A DNA stretch of 41,430 bases from JADGGM01 sp027307005 (GTDB lineage: Bacteria > Gemmatimonadota > Gemmatimonadetes > Gemmatimonadales > Gemmatimonadaceae), in the NCBI GenBank assembly GCA_035455745.1, contig DATIEP010000079.1, positions 1 to 41,430 on the forward strand, given 5' to 3'. Each line of letters begins with the position of its first letter. The first letter of the stretch is position 1. Shown here piece by piece: positions 15,035 to 23,949 of this stretch. A program made the position numbers and the translations under genes. The notes beneath the pieces are model-generated. The model was not told where the DNA came from, made no database searches, and was given only the letters and a program-made list of their open reading frames with translations.

Positions 15035-16470
15035 TTGACCCGGCGCGGGTCGGCGCGCCCCTTCGATTTCTTCATCACCAGCCCGACCAACACGCCTAAC
15101 AACTTCGTCTCGCCGGCGCGGAATCGCCCCGCTTCCGCCGGATGCTCGGCGAGCACCTCGTCCACCCAGCGCGTCAGCTCGTCGGCGTCGCGCACCTGGA
15201 CCAGCCCCTCGCGCTCGGCCACGCGGTCGGCAGGCTCGCCGGTCTCGACCATCAGCGCGAACACGCGTTTGGCGGCCGAGTGGCTCACGACGCCATCGCG
15301 CACGAGATCGAGCAGCCGCGCGAGGGCTGCCGGCGTGACGCGGAAGTCGCGGATGGATTCGTTGGTCGCGTTGAGCGCGGCGAGGACTTCGCCCATGACC
15401 CAGTTTGCGGCCGCCTTCGGGTCGCGGTGCAGCTTGGCAGCCGCCTCGAAGTACCCGGCGAGCGCCGGCGACGCCGTCAGGACGGCGATGTCGGCGGCGG
15501 CGAGTCCGTACTCGCGCGCAAAGCGCGCCCGGCGCGCGCGGGGCAGCTCGGGGAGCTCGGCGCGGACCTCATCGATCCAGCGGCGTTCGAGGACGAGCGG
15601 CGGGAGATCGGGCTCGGGGAAGTAGCGATAATCGTGGCTCGCTTCCTTGGAGCGCGCCGGCCGGACTTCGTTGCGTGCCCCGTCCCAGAGCATCGTTTGC
15701 TGTTCGACGCGCTCGCCGCGCTCGAGCAGCGCACATTGGCGCTGGAACTCGGCGTCGAGGGCGCGCTGGACGCCGGAGAACGAGTTCATGTTCTTGACTT
15801 CGGTCTTCGTGCCTAACGTAGTGGCGCCGCGCGGCCGCGCGCTGACGTTGGCGTCGACGCGCAGGCTGCCCTCCTCCATGTTGACGTCGCTGACGTCGAC
15901 GTACTCGAGGATCTGCTTGAGCGCGGCGAGATAGGCGACGGCCTCGGCGGACGAGCGCATGTCGGGCTCGCTCACGATTTCGATGAGCGGGACGCCGGCG
16001 CGGTTGAGGTCGATGGCCGTCGCGCCGGGATAGCGATCGTGGATCGACTTGCCCGCGTCTTCTTCCATGTGCACGCGGGTGATGCCCACCGTGCGGACCG
16101 CGTCGCCGTCGCCGATCTCGAGGCGGCCGGCGAGCGCGAGGGGCCGGTCGTACTGCGAGATCTGGTAGCCTTTCGGCAGATCCGGATAGAAGTAGTTCTT
16201 GCGGGCGAAGACCGACACGTCGTTGACGGTGCAGCCTAACGCATGCGCGGCGCGCATGGCGAGGCGCACGGCTTCGCGGTTGAGGGCGGGCAGCGCCCCG
16301 GGCAGCGCGAGGCACACGGGGCAGGTGTTGACGTTGGGCGGCGCGCCGTACGTCGTGTCGCAGCTGCAGAACGCCTTGGTGTGGGTCCGCAGCTGGACGT
16401 GGACCTCGAGGCCGACGACCATCTCGTAGCGGGCGGTTGCGTCCGCCGGCGCCTCGCGGAGTCCGGTCAT
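15004..16470 (-). CDS. gatB: Asp/Glu-tRNA(Asn/Gln) amidotransferase subunit B
   Basis: GatB (488 aa) binds Asp-tRNA(Asn) or Glu-tRNA(Gln), phosphorylates the misacylated amino acid and, with GatA and GatC, amidates it. Signatures are MVVGLEVHVQL, the zinc-site cysteines in CSCDTTYG and NTCPVCLALPG, KNYFYPDLPKGYQISQYD, and the C-terminal YqeY-like domain ending in GLVMKKSKGRADPRRVNQLL. The ATG overlaps the gatA stop (ATGA). Its 3' end overlaps the convergent phospholipase-like gene by 31 bases, with no terminator between them. The presence of gatCAB implies indirect Asn- and/or Gln-tRNA synthesis. Confidence 0.96.
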   Translation of the reverse strand: MTGLREAPADATARYEMVVGLEVHVQLRTHTKAFCSCDTTYGAPPNVNTCPVCLALPGALPALNREAVRLAMRAAHALGCTVNDVSVFARKNYFYPDLPKGYQISQYDRPLALAGRLEIGDGDAVRTVGITRVHMEEDAGKSIHDRYPGATAIDLNRAGVPLIEIVSEPDMRSSAEAVAYLAALKQILEYVDVSDVNMEEGSLRVDANVSARPRGATTLGTKTEVKNMNSFSGVQRALDAEFQRQCALLERGERVEQQTMLWDGARNEVRPARSKEASHDYRYFPEPDLPPLVLERRWIDEVRAELPELPRARRARFAREYGLAAADIAVLTASPALAGYFEAAAKLHRDPKAAANWVMGEVLAALNATNESIRDFRVTPAALARLLDLVRDGVVSHSAAKRVFALMVETGEPADRVAEREGLVQVRDADELTRWVDEVLAEHPAEAGRFRAGETKLLGVLVGLVMKKSKGRADPRRVNQLLSERAGG

Positions 16471-17855
16471 CGGTGCGCCTCGTCGCCTAACGCGCGCTCG
16501 AGCGCCGACGCGGCCGCGAACATGCCCGCCTCATCGAAGTGCCGCGCGATGAGTTGGCCGCCTATCGGTAGGCCGTCGACACGTCCGATCGGCAGCGACA
16601 GCGCCGGCACGCCGGCCAGGTTGCCCGTGGCGGTGAAGATGTCGTTCAGGTACATCTCGTACGGATCCGACTTGGCGCCGAGCTCGAACGCCGGCGACGG
16701 CGCCGTCGGCGTGAAGATCACATCGACGCCCGATGCGAACGCGCGGCGAAAGTCGTCGGTGATGCACCACCGGACCTCCTGCGCCTTCTTGTAGTACGCG
16801 TCGTAATAGCCCGCCGACAAGACGTAGGTGCCGAGGAGGATGCGGCGCGTGACCTCGGGCCCGAATCCGCGCGAGCGCGTCCGTTCGTACATGGCGCGGA
16901 GCCCATCGTCGCCCGTGACGCGCAGGCCGTACCGGACGCCGTCAAAGCGCGCGAGATTGGAGGACGCCTCGGCCGGCGCGATGATGTAGTAGACGGGAAT
17001 CGCGAGCTCGGTGTGCGGCAGCGAAATCTCGCGTACCTGGGCGCCCTGGGCGCGGAACGCATCCAGCGCGCGGTCGCAGAGCGCGGTGACGCGCGGATCG
17101 AGCGATGCCGGGAAGTACTCCGTGGGGCGGCCGACCACGAGGCCGCGCATCGAGCGCGATGCCGCCTCGCGGTACCGCGGGACGGGGCGGTCGGCGCTGG
17201 TCGAGTCGTACGGGTCCCGGCCGGCAATGATTTCCATGCCTAACGCTGCATCCTCCACGGTGCGGCCCACCACGCCCACCTGGTCGAGCGACGACGCGAA
17301 GGCCACGAGGCCGAACCGGCTCACGCGCCCGTACGTCGGCTTGACGCCGACGACCCCGCAGAATGCCGCCGGCTGCCGGACCGAGCCGCCGGTCTCCGAG
17401 CCTAACGCAATGCGCACGATGCCGGCCGCCACCGCCGCCGCCGATCCGCCGGACGAGCCGCCGGGCACGCGCCGCGGGTCGAGCGGATTGCGGACCGGGC
17501 CGTAGGCGCTGTTTTCGTTGGACGAGCCCATCGCGAACTCATCGCAGTTGGTCTTGCAGACGACCACGGAGCCGGCGTCGCGGAGCCGCGAGACGACTGT
17601 CGCTTCGTAGGGGCTCACGTAGCCCTCGAGGATGCGCGAGCCGCAGGTGGTGGGCAGGTCGAGCGTCGCGATGTTGTCCTTGACCGCGACCGGGTACCCC
17701 GCGAGCGGTGCTCGCTCGGCGCGCGCGTCCACCGCGCGCGCCTCAGCGAGCGACCGCTCGCGGTCGGACCAGAGCACGCAATTGAGGCCGTCCGCGCCCG
17801 CGCGGACGGCCTCCATGCGGGCGAACGATGCCGTGACCGACTCGACCGCCGTCAC
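16467..17855 (-). CDS. gatA: Asp/Glu-tRNA amidotransferase subunit A (amidase)
   Basis: GatA (462 aa) is the glutaminase subunit that releases ammonia for transamidation. The amidase-signature catalytic triad is visible: Lys59 in YPVAVKDNI, Ser134 in VPGGSSGGSAA and the nucleophile Ser158 in GSETGGSVRQPAA. Spacing between Lys and the two Ser residues matches characterised GatA enzymes. The gene starts at GTG fused to the gatC stop (GTGA) and its stop is fused to the gatB ATG, so the three subunits are translationally coupled. Confidence 0.96.
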   Translation of the reverse strand: MTAVESVTASFARMEAVRAGADGLNCVLWSDRERSLAEARAVDARAERAPLAGYPVAVKDNIATLDLPTTCGSRILEGYVSPYEATVVSRLRDAGSVVVCKTNCDEFAMGSSNENSAYGPVRNPLDPRRVPGGSSGGSAAAVAAGIVRIALGSETGGSVRQPAAFCGVVGVKPTYGRVSRFGLVAFASSLDQVGVVGRTVEDAALGMEIIAGRDPYDSTSADRPVPRYREAASRSMRGLVVGRPTEYFPASLDPRVTALCDRALDAFRAQGAQVREISLPHTELAIPVYYIIAPAEASSNLARFDGVRYGLRVTGDDGLRAMYERTRSRGFGPEVTRRILLGTYVLSAGYYDAYYKKAQEVRWCITDDFRRAFASGVDVIFTPTAPSPAFELGAKSDPYEMYLNDIFTATGNLAGVPALSLPIGRVDGLPIGGQLIARHFDEAGMFAAASALERALGDEAHR

Positions 17856-18163
17856 GACGCGTCGCTCGTGTCCTCGTGCGTCGCCAGACGCGGCACGAGG
17901 AAGAAGCCGTCGCGCATCTCGGGCGCGAACTGCTCGCGCGTCCGGTGCATCGCGATCGGCGGCCCGGCGTCGGGGCGCATCGGCAGGTGCTCGTTGCCTT
18001 CCTGCGCCATCGTCAGCACGTGGCTCGTGTCGACCTGCTGCAGCACGTCCATGTGGCCCAGGATGCTGTTGAGCTGCCGGACGACCTCCGTTAGGCGCTC
18101 GTCGGGGAGCGCCAGGCGGGCCAGTCCCGCAATGTGGGCAACGTCCTCACGCGTCACGGCCAT
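17852..18163 (-). CDS. gatC: Asp/Glu-tRNA amidotransferase subunit C
   Basis: GatC (103 aa) wraps around and stabilises the GatA-GatB complex. It shows the family opening TREDVAHIAGLARLALPDE, then LNSILGHMDVLQQVDTS, and the C-terminal F-A-P-E-x-R-D-G-F-F-x-V-P motif (FAPEMRDGFFLVP). The ATG at 18163 follows the pcrA stop by three bases, so the repair helicase and the amidotransferase genes appear co-transcribed. Confidence 0.95.
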   Translation of the reverse strand: MAVTREDVAHIAGLARLALPDERLTEVVRQLNSILGHMDVLQQVDTSHVLTMAQEGNEHLPMRPDAGPPIAMHRTREQFAPEMRDGFFLVPRLATHEDTSDAS

Positions 18164-18166
18164 CGG

Positions 18167-20425
18167 TCACTCCCAGTCGCGTTCGAGTCCGGCGTAGGCG
18201 ACGACCAGGCGCTTCCGGCCCACCTCCTCGTCGTCGAAGTCCACCGTCACCTTGGTTTCCTTGCCCGTCCCGCTCAGCTCCATCACCGTGCCCGACCCGA
18301 AGCGCGGGTGGCGCACCCGTTCGCCTTTGACGAAGCGCGGCGCGTCCTGCGACGCGTCGATGTCCGGATCCCAGCGCGCCGACGGCCGCCTAACGACCGG
18401 CTCGCCCGGCCGGCGCATGGCAGCCGACTGCGGCAGCACACCGCGGCCGGTCGCCCGCAGCCGCACGGTGGCCCGCTGCTCGATCATCGTCTCCGGAATG
18501 CCGCGCAGGAAGCTCGACGGCACCGACGGCATCGTCTCGCCGTTCCGGCGCCGGCTCCGCGCGTGCGAGAGAAACAGCTTTCGCTTGGCGCGCGTGATGC
18601 CGACGTAAAACAGTCGCCGCTCTTCCTCCAGCTCCTTCGGCGCATCGTGCGTACGCGAGAGCGGGAAGAGTCCCTCCTCGAGGCCGGTGATGAACACGAG
18701 CGGAAACTCGAGGCCTTTCGCGTTGTGGAGCGTCATCAACGTCACGGCATCCGCCGTCTTGTCCTGCCGGTCGAAATCGGTGACGAGCATCGCGCGCTGC
18801 AGGAAGTGATCGAGGGGCGTGAGGCCTAACTCGCCGCCTTCGTCGATCACCGTCTCGGCCGCGCCGGTGAGGAGCTCGCGCACGTTGTCCAACCGGTCGA
18901 GCCCGTCCTTGCCCTCGGCGCGCAGCGCGTCCTCGAAGCGGATCTCCTCGATGAGCTGCAGCAGCAGCTCGTCCACCGCCGCGTCGGTCGCTCGCGCGCG
19001 AAACCGCGTCACGAGCGCCGCGAAGCCGATGAGCGCCTGACGCTGCGCGGGGCGCAGGCCGTCGTGCAGATCGGCGCGGCCGGCGGCCGCGAGCAGCGGG
19101 ATGCCCGCTGCGCGCGCCCGTGCGGCGAGCTGCTCGATGGTCGATTCGCCTAACCCACGGCGCGGCGCGGCCACGGCGCGGCGAAACGCCTCGTCGTCGG
19201 CCGGATTCGCGATGAGCTTGAGATAGCTCACCAGGTCGCGGATCTCGCGCCGGTCGTAGAAGCGGACGGCGCCCACGAGCCGGTATGGAATCGCTCGCGC
19301 GCGGCAGGCGTCTTCGAGCGCGCGGCTCTGCGCGTTGGTGCGGTAGAGGATCGCGATGTCCCGTAAGGCGAGCGTTTCATCGGCCGCCCGTCGCGACAGG
19401 AGCTCCGTGGTGACGAACTCGGCTTCGTCGCGCTCGTCGAGGCTCCCGACGAGCGTCACGGTTTCACCGGCGCCGCGCGTGGCGCGCAGCGTCTTGCCGC
19501 GCCGGCTCGTGTTGGCGCTGATGACGGCGTTCGCCAGCGCGAGCACCTGCGGCGTGGAGCGATAGTTCTCCTCGAGACGCACGACGCGCGCGGCCGGAAA
19601 GTCCTTCTCGAAGTCGAGGATGTTGCGGATGTCGGCCCCGCGCCAGCCGTAGATGCTCTGGTCGTCGTCGCCCACCACGAGGACGTTGCCGTGCTCGCCG
19701 CCTAACAGAGAGATCAGCCGGTACTGCGCGCGATTGGTATCCTGGTATTCATCCACCAGGATGAACTGGAAGCGGCGCCGGTAGTCGGCCAACCGCTCGG
19801 CATGCTGTTCCAGCAGCCGCACCGGCAACACGAGCAGATCGTCGAAGTCGGCTGCGTTCGCGTCGCGCAGCGCGCGCTCGAGCAGCGGATACACCACGGC
19901 CGCGGCACGCTCGACGGGATGCAGCGCGCGCGCCGCGTATTCCTCCGGCGTCACCAGCGCGTTCTTGGCATCGGAGATCTCGGCGCGCAGCGCTTTCGGC
20001 GCCCATTCCTTGGTGGAGATGCGCGCCTGCTCCATCATCCGCCTAACGAGCGCGAGGCTGTCGTCCTCGTCGTAGATCGTGAAGCTCGCCGTGCGTCCCA
20101 CGAGCGGCGCCTCGCGGCGCAGCATCCGCGCGCCGATCGCGTGGAACGTTCCCGCCCACATGCCCTCCGGCTCCTCGCCCAACAATCGCGCCACGCGCTC
20201 GCGCATCTCCCCCGCCGCCTTGTTCGTGAACGTGACCGCGAGAATGTGCCGCGGATCCACGCCGTGGTGCTCGATGAGCCGCGCGATGCGCGTCGTGAGC
20301 ACGCGCGTCTTCCCGGAGCCCGCACCGGCCAGCACGAGAATCGGTCCCTCGAAATGCAAAACTGCCTCGCGTTGCGCGTCGTTGAGCGAGGCCAGAACGT
20401 CCGGCGAGATGGCGGTGCGACTCAT
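18167..20425 (-). CDS. pcrA: ATP-dependent DNA helicase PcrA/UvrD
   Basis: A 752-residue superfamily 1A 3'-5' helicase acting in nucleotide-excision repair, removal of stalled polymerase or RecA, and replication restart. Visible motifs in order: Q-motif region LNDAQREAVLHFEGP, Walker A AGAGSGKTRVLTTR, motif II VDEYQDTNRAQY, DDDQSIYGWRGAD, RLEENYRST, TLMTLHNAKGLEFPLVFI and YVGITRAKRKL. A C-terminal Tudor-like stretch (HPRFGSGTVMELSG, DFDDEEVGRKRLV) is typical of PcrA/UvrD. The ATG at 20425 overlaps the kinase stop (ATGA). The open frame continues upstream to 21727, but that part is antiframe of the kinase gene. Confidence 0.95.
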   Translation of the reverse strand: MSRTAISPDVLASLNDAQREAVLHFEGPILVLAGAGSGKTRVLTTRIARLIEHHGVDPRHILAVTFTNKAAGEMRERVARLLGEEPEGMWAGTFHAIGARMLRREAPLVGRTASFTIYDEDDSLALVRRMMEQARISTKEWAPKALRAEISDAKNALVTPEEYAARALHPVERAAAVVYPLLERALRDANAADFDDLLVLPVRLLEQHAERLADYRRRFQFILVDEYQDTNRAQYRLISLLGGEHGNVLVVGDDDQSIYGWRGADIRNILDFEKDFPAARVVRLEENYRSTPQVLALANAVISANTSRRGKTLRATRGAGETVTLVGSLDERDEAEFVTTELLSRRAADETLALRDIAILYRTNAQSRALEDACRARAIPYRLVGAVRFYDRREIRDLVSYLKLIANPADDEAFRRAVAAPRRGLGESTIEQLAARARAAGIPLLAAAGRADLHDGLRPAQRQALIGFAALVTRFRARATDAAVDELLLQLIEEIRFEDALRAEGKDGLDRLDNVRELLTGAAETVIDEGGELGLTPLDHFLQRAMLVTDFDRQDKTADAVTLMTLHNAKGLEFPLVFITGLEEGLFPLSRTHDAPKELEEERRLFYVGITRAKRKLFLSHARSRRRNGETMPSVPSSFLRGIPETMIEQRATVRLRATGRGVLPQSAAMRRPGEPVVRRPSARWDPDIDASQDAPRFVKGERVRHPRFGSGTVMELSGTGKETKVTVDFDDEEVGRKRLVVAYAGLERDWE

Positions 20426-21567
20426 CCCTGAAGTATAATGTCGAACGTCGCGCCTTTCTCGGACGGCGCGAGCACGAGTCGCCCGCCGTGATTCTCTTCC
20501 ACGATGCGCTTGGCGAGCGAGAGACCAATCCCCCACCCCGACTGCTTGGTGGAATAGCCCGGCTCGAAGATGCGCGCGCGCAGCTCGCGCGGCACGCCGG
20601 GTCCATCGTCGGCTACACGCACACGCACGCGATCCGGATCGAGCCGCTTCGTGGTCAGGTACAATCGGCCGCCGCGACCCGCGAGCGCGTCGAGTCCGTT
20701 CTTGACGAGCACCTCGAGCGCCCATTCGAGCAGCACCTCGTCTCCTTCGATCACGATCGGCTCGTTCGCGCGCGACGCCACGAGCGTGACCGCGTGGGCC
20801 AGCGTCGGCACGCGCGCCTGGAAATACGCGCCGACGCGCACCACCAGGTCGCCGAGATCGAGCTTGTCGCGGCGCGGCGGGCGGCCGATGCGCTCGAAGC
20901 GATGCGAAACGCGCTCGAGCCGCTCCAGGTCCGCCTCCATGTGCCGCGCCGCCGATGCCGAGACCTCGTCGTCCGCATGATCGCGCAACAGCTCGATCCA
21001 TCCGCTCAAGCTCGAGAGCGGCGTCGCCAACTGGTGCGCCGATTCGCGCGCCATGCCGGCCCACACGCGTTCGCGGTCGGCGCGGCTTCGCGTGCGGACC
21101 ACGTACACGATCGCGGCTCCCGTTAGGACGAGCAGCGACGCCAGCAAGAGCGGAATGAAGCGCAGACTCGTGATGAGCACGCTGTCGCCGAAGTGCACCT
21201 TGCCGATGCCGGGCTCGATCACCGGGGCGTTCTGCTTGTCGAGCGATTCGACGTACGCGCGCACCCGCGGATCGGTGAGCGGCGCCGAGAACGGCAGATT
21301 CACCGCCGCCGTGGGCATCCCCGCCGTGTCGGTGATGACGACCGGAACACCGAGCTCGTTGATCTGCTGCGAGAGCGCGAGCAACGCGGTGTTGCCGGAT
21401 TCTTCGGTCGGATCGGTGAGCGCTTGATACACGCGCGCGTACATCGCGCCGTAGCGTCCGGCGTCGCGCCGCAGTTCGCGCACGACGCGCCGCGAGTACA
21501 CGGTGTACGCGCTGAGAAGGACGGCGAGCAGTCCTCCGAGCAGGACGACCGTCGCGCTGCGCCGCAT
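20422..21567 (-). CDS. Orphan membrane sensor histidine kinase
   Basis: A 381-residue transmembrane histidine kinase. Membrane helices lie at about 5-22 and 133-157, bracketing an extracytoplasmic sensor of about 110 residues with no recognised fold. The dimerisation/phosphoacceptor motif is ESAHQLATPLSSLSGW with His178, a variant of the usual H-E-x-x-T-P. The ATPase domain has the N box (EVLVKNGLDAL), the G1 box (VADDGPGVP) and the G2 box (GWGIGLSLAKRIVEENHGG). No response regulator gene is adjacent; the nearest receiver is the CheY-like gene at 23950, on the other strand. The gene is locked between serS (5-base gap) and pcrA (ATGA overlap). The signal is unknown. Confidence 0.9.
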   Translation of the reverse strand: MRRSATVVLLGGLLAVLLSAYTVYSRRVVRELRRDAGRYGAMYARVYQALTDPTEESGNTALLALSQQINELGVPVVITDTAGMPTAAVNLPFSAPLTDPRVRAYVESLDKQNAPVIEPGIGKVHFGDSVLITSLRFIPLLLASLLVLTGAAIVYVVRTRSRADRERVWAGMARESAHQLATPLSSLSGWIELLRDHADDEVSASAARHMEADLERLERVSHRFERIGRPPRRDKLDLGDLVVRVGAYFQARVPTLAHAVTLVASRANEPIVIEGDEVLLEWALEVLVKNGLDALAGRGGRLYLTTKRLDPDRVRVRVADDGPGVPRELRARIFEPGYSTKQSGWGIGLSLAKRIVEENHGGRLVLAPSEKGATFDIILQG

Positions 21568-21572
21568 GGGCG

Positions 21573-22844
21573 TTAGCCGAGCGTATCCGCGCCCAGGTAC
21601 GGACGCAGCGCTTCCGGCACGGCGACGGTGCCGTCGGCGCGCTGATGGTGCTCCAGCAGCGCCACGATCGTGCGCGGAAAGGCGAGCCCCGACCCGTTGA
21701 GCGTGTGCACGAACCGCGGCTTCTCACCGGGGCCGGGGCGGTAGCGAATGTTCGCGCGCCGCGCTTGAAAATCCGTGAACGTGGAACACGAGGAGACCTC
21801 GAGCCATGCGCCGACGCCGGGCGCGAACACCTCGAGGTCGTAGGTCTTGGCGCTCGAGAACCCGGTGTCGCCGGCGGCGAGAATCTTCACGCGATACGGC
21901 AGCTCGAGCTTTCTGAGCGCCGCTTCGGCGTGCGACGTGAGCAGCTCGAGCTGCGCATTCGAGTCCTCCGGCGTCACGTACCGCACGAGCTCGACCTTGT
22001 CGAACTGGTGCACGCGGATCAGGCCGCGCGTGTCTTTGCCGTGCGCGCCGGCCTCGCGGCGGAAGCATTGCGAGTACGCAGTGAGCGCCATGGGCAGGTC
22101 GCCCGCATCCAGCACTTCATCGCGATAGAGGTTGGTGAGCGGGACTTCGGCGGTCGGAATGAGAAAGAAGTCGTCGCTGGTGACGTACGCATCCTCCTCG
22201 AATTTGGGCAGCTGGCCGGTGCCCGTCATCGAGCGGCGGTTGACCAGCGTCGGCACCCACATTTCCTCGTAGCCGTGTTCGCGCGCGGCGAGGTCGAGGA
22301 AAAACGCGAGGAGCGCGCGCACGAGCCGCGCGCCGCCGCGGCGGAAGACGATGAAGCCCGAGCCGGCGATCTTGGCGCCGCGCGGCAGATCCAGGATGCC
22401 TAACTGCTCGCCCACTTCCCAGTGCGGCCGGACGCCATCGTGCGACCGCGGCTCGCCCCAGCTGCGGAGCACGCGGTTGGCCTCCTCGCCGCCCTCGGGC
22501 ACGTCGCCTAACGGAATGTTCGGCAGCTCGTACTGCAGCCGCTCGAGCTCGGCGAACTGCGCGTCGTACGTGTGCTGGAGCGCCGCGATCTCGTCGCCTA
22601 ACGCACGGGTGCGGGCAATGACGTCCGACGCATCCTCGCCGCCCTTCTTGCGCCTCGCCACGTCCTGGCTGGCCGCGTTGCGCGCCGCCTGCTTCTCCTC
22701 GATCTGCGCGAGCAGTGCGCGGCGCTCGCGATCGAGCGCCTCCGCCCGGTCGATCACCGGGCCGAGCGTCTCGAGCTTCCCGCGACGGCGCATCCCGTCG
22801 CGAAGCGCCGCGATGTTCTCGCGCAGGAGCTTCAGGTCGTGCAC
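21573..22844 (-). CDS. serS: Serine--tRNA ligase
   Basis: SerRS (423 aa) charges tRNA(Ser) with serine. The N-terminal coiled-coil tRNA-binding arm occupies about residues 1-105, then the class II core: TAEVPLTNLYRDEVL, motif 2 CFRREAGAHGKDTRGLIRVHQF, and motif 3 EVSSCSTFTDFQARRANIRY with GSGLAFPRTIVALLE. It begins with GTG at 22844, one base after the stop of the upstream lipoprotein gene, so initiation is probably coupled. The product is complete and of normal length. Confidence 0.96.
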   Translation of the reverse strand: MHDLKLLRENIAALRDGMRRRGKLETLGPVIDRAEALDRERRALLAQIEEKQAARNAASQDVARRKKGGEDASDVIARTRALGDEIAALQHTYDAQFAELERLQYELPNIPLGDVPEGGEEANRVLRSWGEPRSHDGVRPHWEVGEQLGILDLPRGAKIAGSGFIVFRRGGARLVRALLAFFLDLAAREHGYEEMWVPTLVNRRSMTGTGQLPKFEEDAYVTSDDFFLIPTAEVPLTNLYRDEVLDAGDLPMALTAYSQCFRREAGAHGKDTRGLIRVHQFDKVELVRYVTPEDSNAQLELLTSHAEAALRKLELPYRVKILAAGDTGFSSAKTYDLEVFAPGVGAWLEVSSCSTFTDFQARRANIRYRPGPGEKPRFVHTLNGSGLAFPRTIVALLEHHQRADGTVAVPEALRPYLGADTLG

Positions 22845-22845
22845 G

Positions 22846-23454
22846 TCAGAATGTGGGGAGGCCTTCCTTGAACGATCGGAATCCGCAATTCGGGTCGACC
22901 ACGATCCGGAAATAGATGGTGTTGCCCGCCGGATTCGTGAGCTCGTCGAACGGCGTGTAGTTGATGCTGTCGATGACGATCTTGGAATAAATGAACATCT
23001 GCGACGTCACCAGTTGGGCCGTGCATCCGCTCGACGCGGCCTGAACGACCAGAATCGTCCCGGGGTTGAGCGGCACGACCGTGCTGTCGTTGTAGGACAC
23101 GTTGGGCGCGAACGTGATCGCATCGAACGCCTGCGTGGAATCGACGATGAACCCCGCGCTGCCGAACGACGCCACGGCGCGCGGCGGCTCGGCGTACGCC
23201 TGCGGATTCCCGAGGCTGTCCGGCCGAATGTCGAACACTACGTCGTAGTGCGTCGTCGGGCTCGTCGTGACGAGCTGGGGTCCGAACGTGTTGAGGGCGG
23301 TGGGCGCGTTGGTCGGCGCCTGCGTCAAACCGTACACGGCGAGCGTGTCGGTGATGACGTCAACCGTGGCGTGGACGGCGAACGGATTGCCGCACGCGGA
23401 CGCCGCGAGCACGGCAAGAGCGCCAAAGGTCAAGACCAGCGATCTGGCCGGCAT
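22846..23454 (-). CDS. Putative lipoprotein of unknown function
   Basis: A 202-residue protein with a lipoprotein-type signal peptide (MPARSLVLTFGALAVLAASACG; the Cys after ASA is the likely lipidated residue). The mature part is rich in Thr, Val and Asn and looks beta-structured, with no family I recognise. I prefer the ATG at 23454 because the predicted transcription start near 23491 leaves a normal leader and the signal peptide begins directly there; the ATG at 23481 would give a leader of only about ten bases. It is the first gene of the serS-pcrA-gatCAB run. Two Cys residues in the mature part (SSGCTAQL and DPNCGF) could form a disulphide. Confidence 0.7.
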   Translation of the reverse strand: MPARSLVLTFGALAVLAASACGNPFAVHATVDVITDTLAVYGLTQAPTNAPTALNTFGPQLVTTSPTTHYDVVFDIRPDSLGNPQAYAEPPRAVASFGSAGFIVDSTQAFDAITFAPNVSYNDSTVVPLNPGTILVVQAASSGCTAQLVTSQMFIYSKIVIDSINYTPFDELTNPAGNTIYFRIVVDPNCGFRSFKEGLPTF

Positions 23455-23497
23455 GTGGCTGTGCAATGGGGAACTAAGCATCGTGGTGGATGGCGGA

Positions 23498-23526
23498 ACG
23501 ATACCGACGCGGCGGTGCGGTTTCAA
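23498..23526 (-). promoter_or_regulatory. Promoter for the lipoprotein-serS-pcrA-gatCAB run
   Basis: Read on the minus strand, TTGAAA (23526-23521), a 17-base spacer and TATCGT (23503-23498) form a plausible sigma70-type promoter with a start near 23491. It sits back-to-back with the plus-strand promoter at 23541. Confidence 0.55.
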
Positions 23527-23540
23527 GTTATTCTCCGTGC

Positions 23541-23569
23541 TTGACTTCACACACATCCGGGTCTAGCTT
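23541..23569 (+). promoter_or_regulatory. Promoter for the roadblock-receiver-manC operon
   Basis: TTGACT (23541-23546), a 17-base spacer and TAGCTT (23564-23569) predict transcription from about 23576, roughly 19 bases before the roadblock-protein ATG. It diverges from the promoter at 23498-23526, leaving only 14 bases between the two -35 boxes. Confidence 0.6.
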
Positions 23570-23594
23570 CGCAGCACTCGAAGCCGGAGTGCCG

Positions 23595-23948
23595 ATGCCT
23601 ACGATTCGCGATTTGGTGGCCGCACTGCGCCAACGCGATGGTGTCGAGGCAGCCGTTGTGTTGGGTCGCGACGGTTTGCTCATCGACAGCCAAACGGAGC
23701 CAACCGTAGACGCGGAGCGCGTCGCGGCGCTGATCCCGTCCATCGTCGCCGCTGCCGACGAATATGGCTCGCACGACGGACGCGGCTCGCTCACCACTGC
23801 CGTGCTCGAGTTCGCGCAAGGCATCGCGATCGTCTCGGTGCTCAACAACGACGCCATTCTGGTCGTCCTCGCCAAGGCTACCGCGAACCTGGCGCCTCTG
23901 TTGTTCGAGCTGCGGCGCAATCGCGAGAACATCGCCGCGCTTGTCTGA
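23595..23948 (+). CDS. Roadblock/LC7-domain protein
   Basis: A 117-residue protein filled by one roadblock/LC7 domain: TIRDLVAALRQRDGVEAAVVLGRDGLLIDS, then AALIPSIVAAADEYG, and the central strand pattern TTAVLEFAQGIAIVSVLNNDAILVVLA. Bacterial roadblock proteins such as MglB regulate small Ras-like GTPases, or act as scaffolds, in motility and polarity. No MglA-like GTPase is in the window. GGAG lies six bases before the ATG at 23595. One base separates it from the receiver gene, so the two are likely partners; the function is inferred. Confidence 0.8.
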   Translation: MPTIRDLVAALRQRDGVEAAVVLGRDGLLIDSQTEPTVDAERVAALIPSIVAAADEYGSHDGRGSLTTAVLEFAQGIAIVSVLNNDAILVVLAKATANLAPLLFELRRNRENIAALV

Positions 23949-23949
23949 G

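Noticed and set aside
18167..21727. Single 1186-codon frame containing pcrA
   Set aside because: Residues before the MSRTAISPD start lie in an alternative frame of the histidine kinase gene, which has full kinase motifs.
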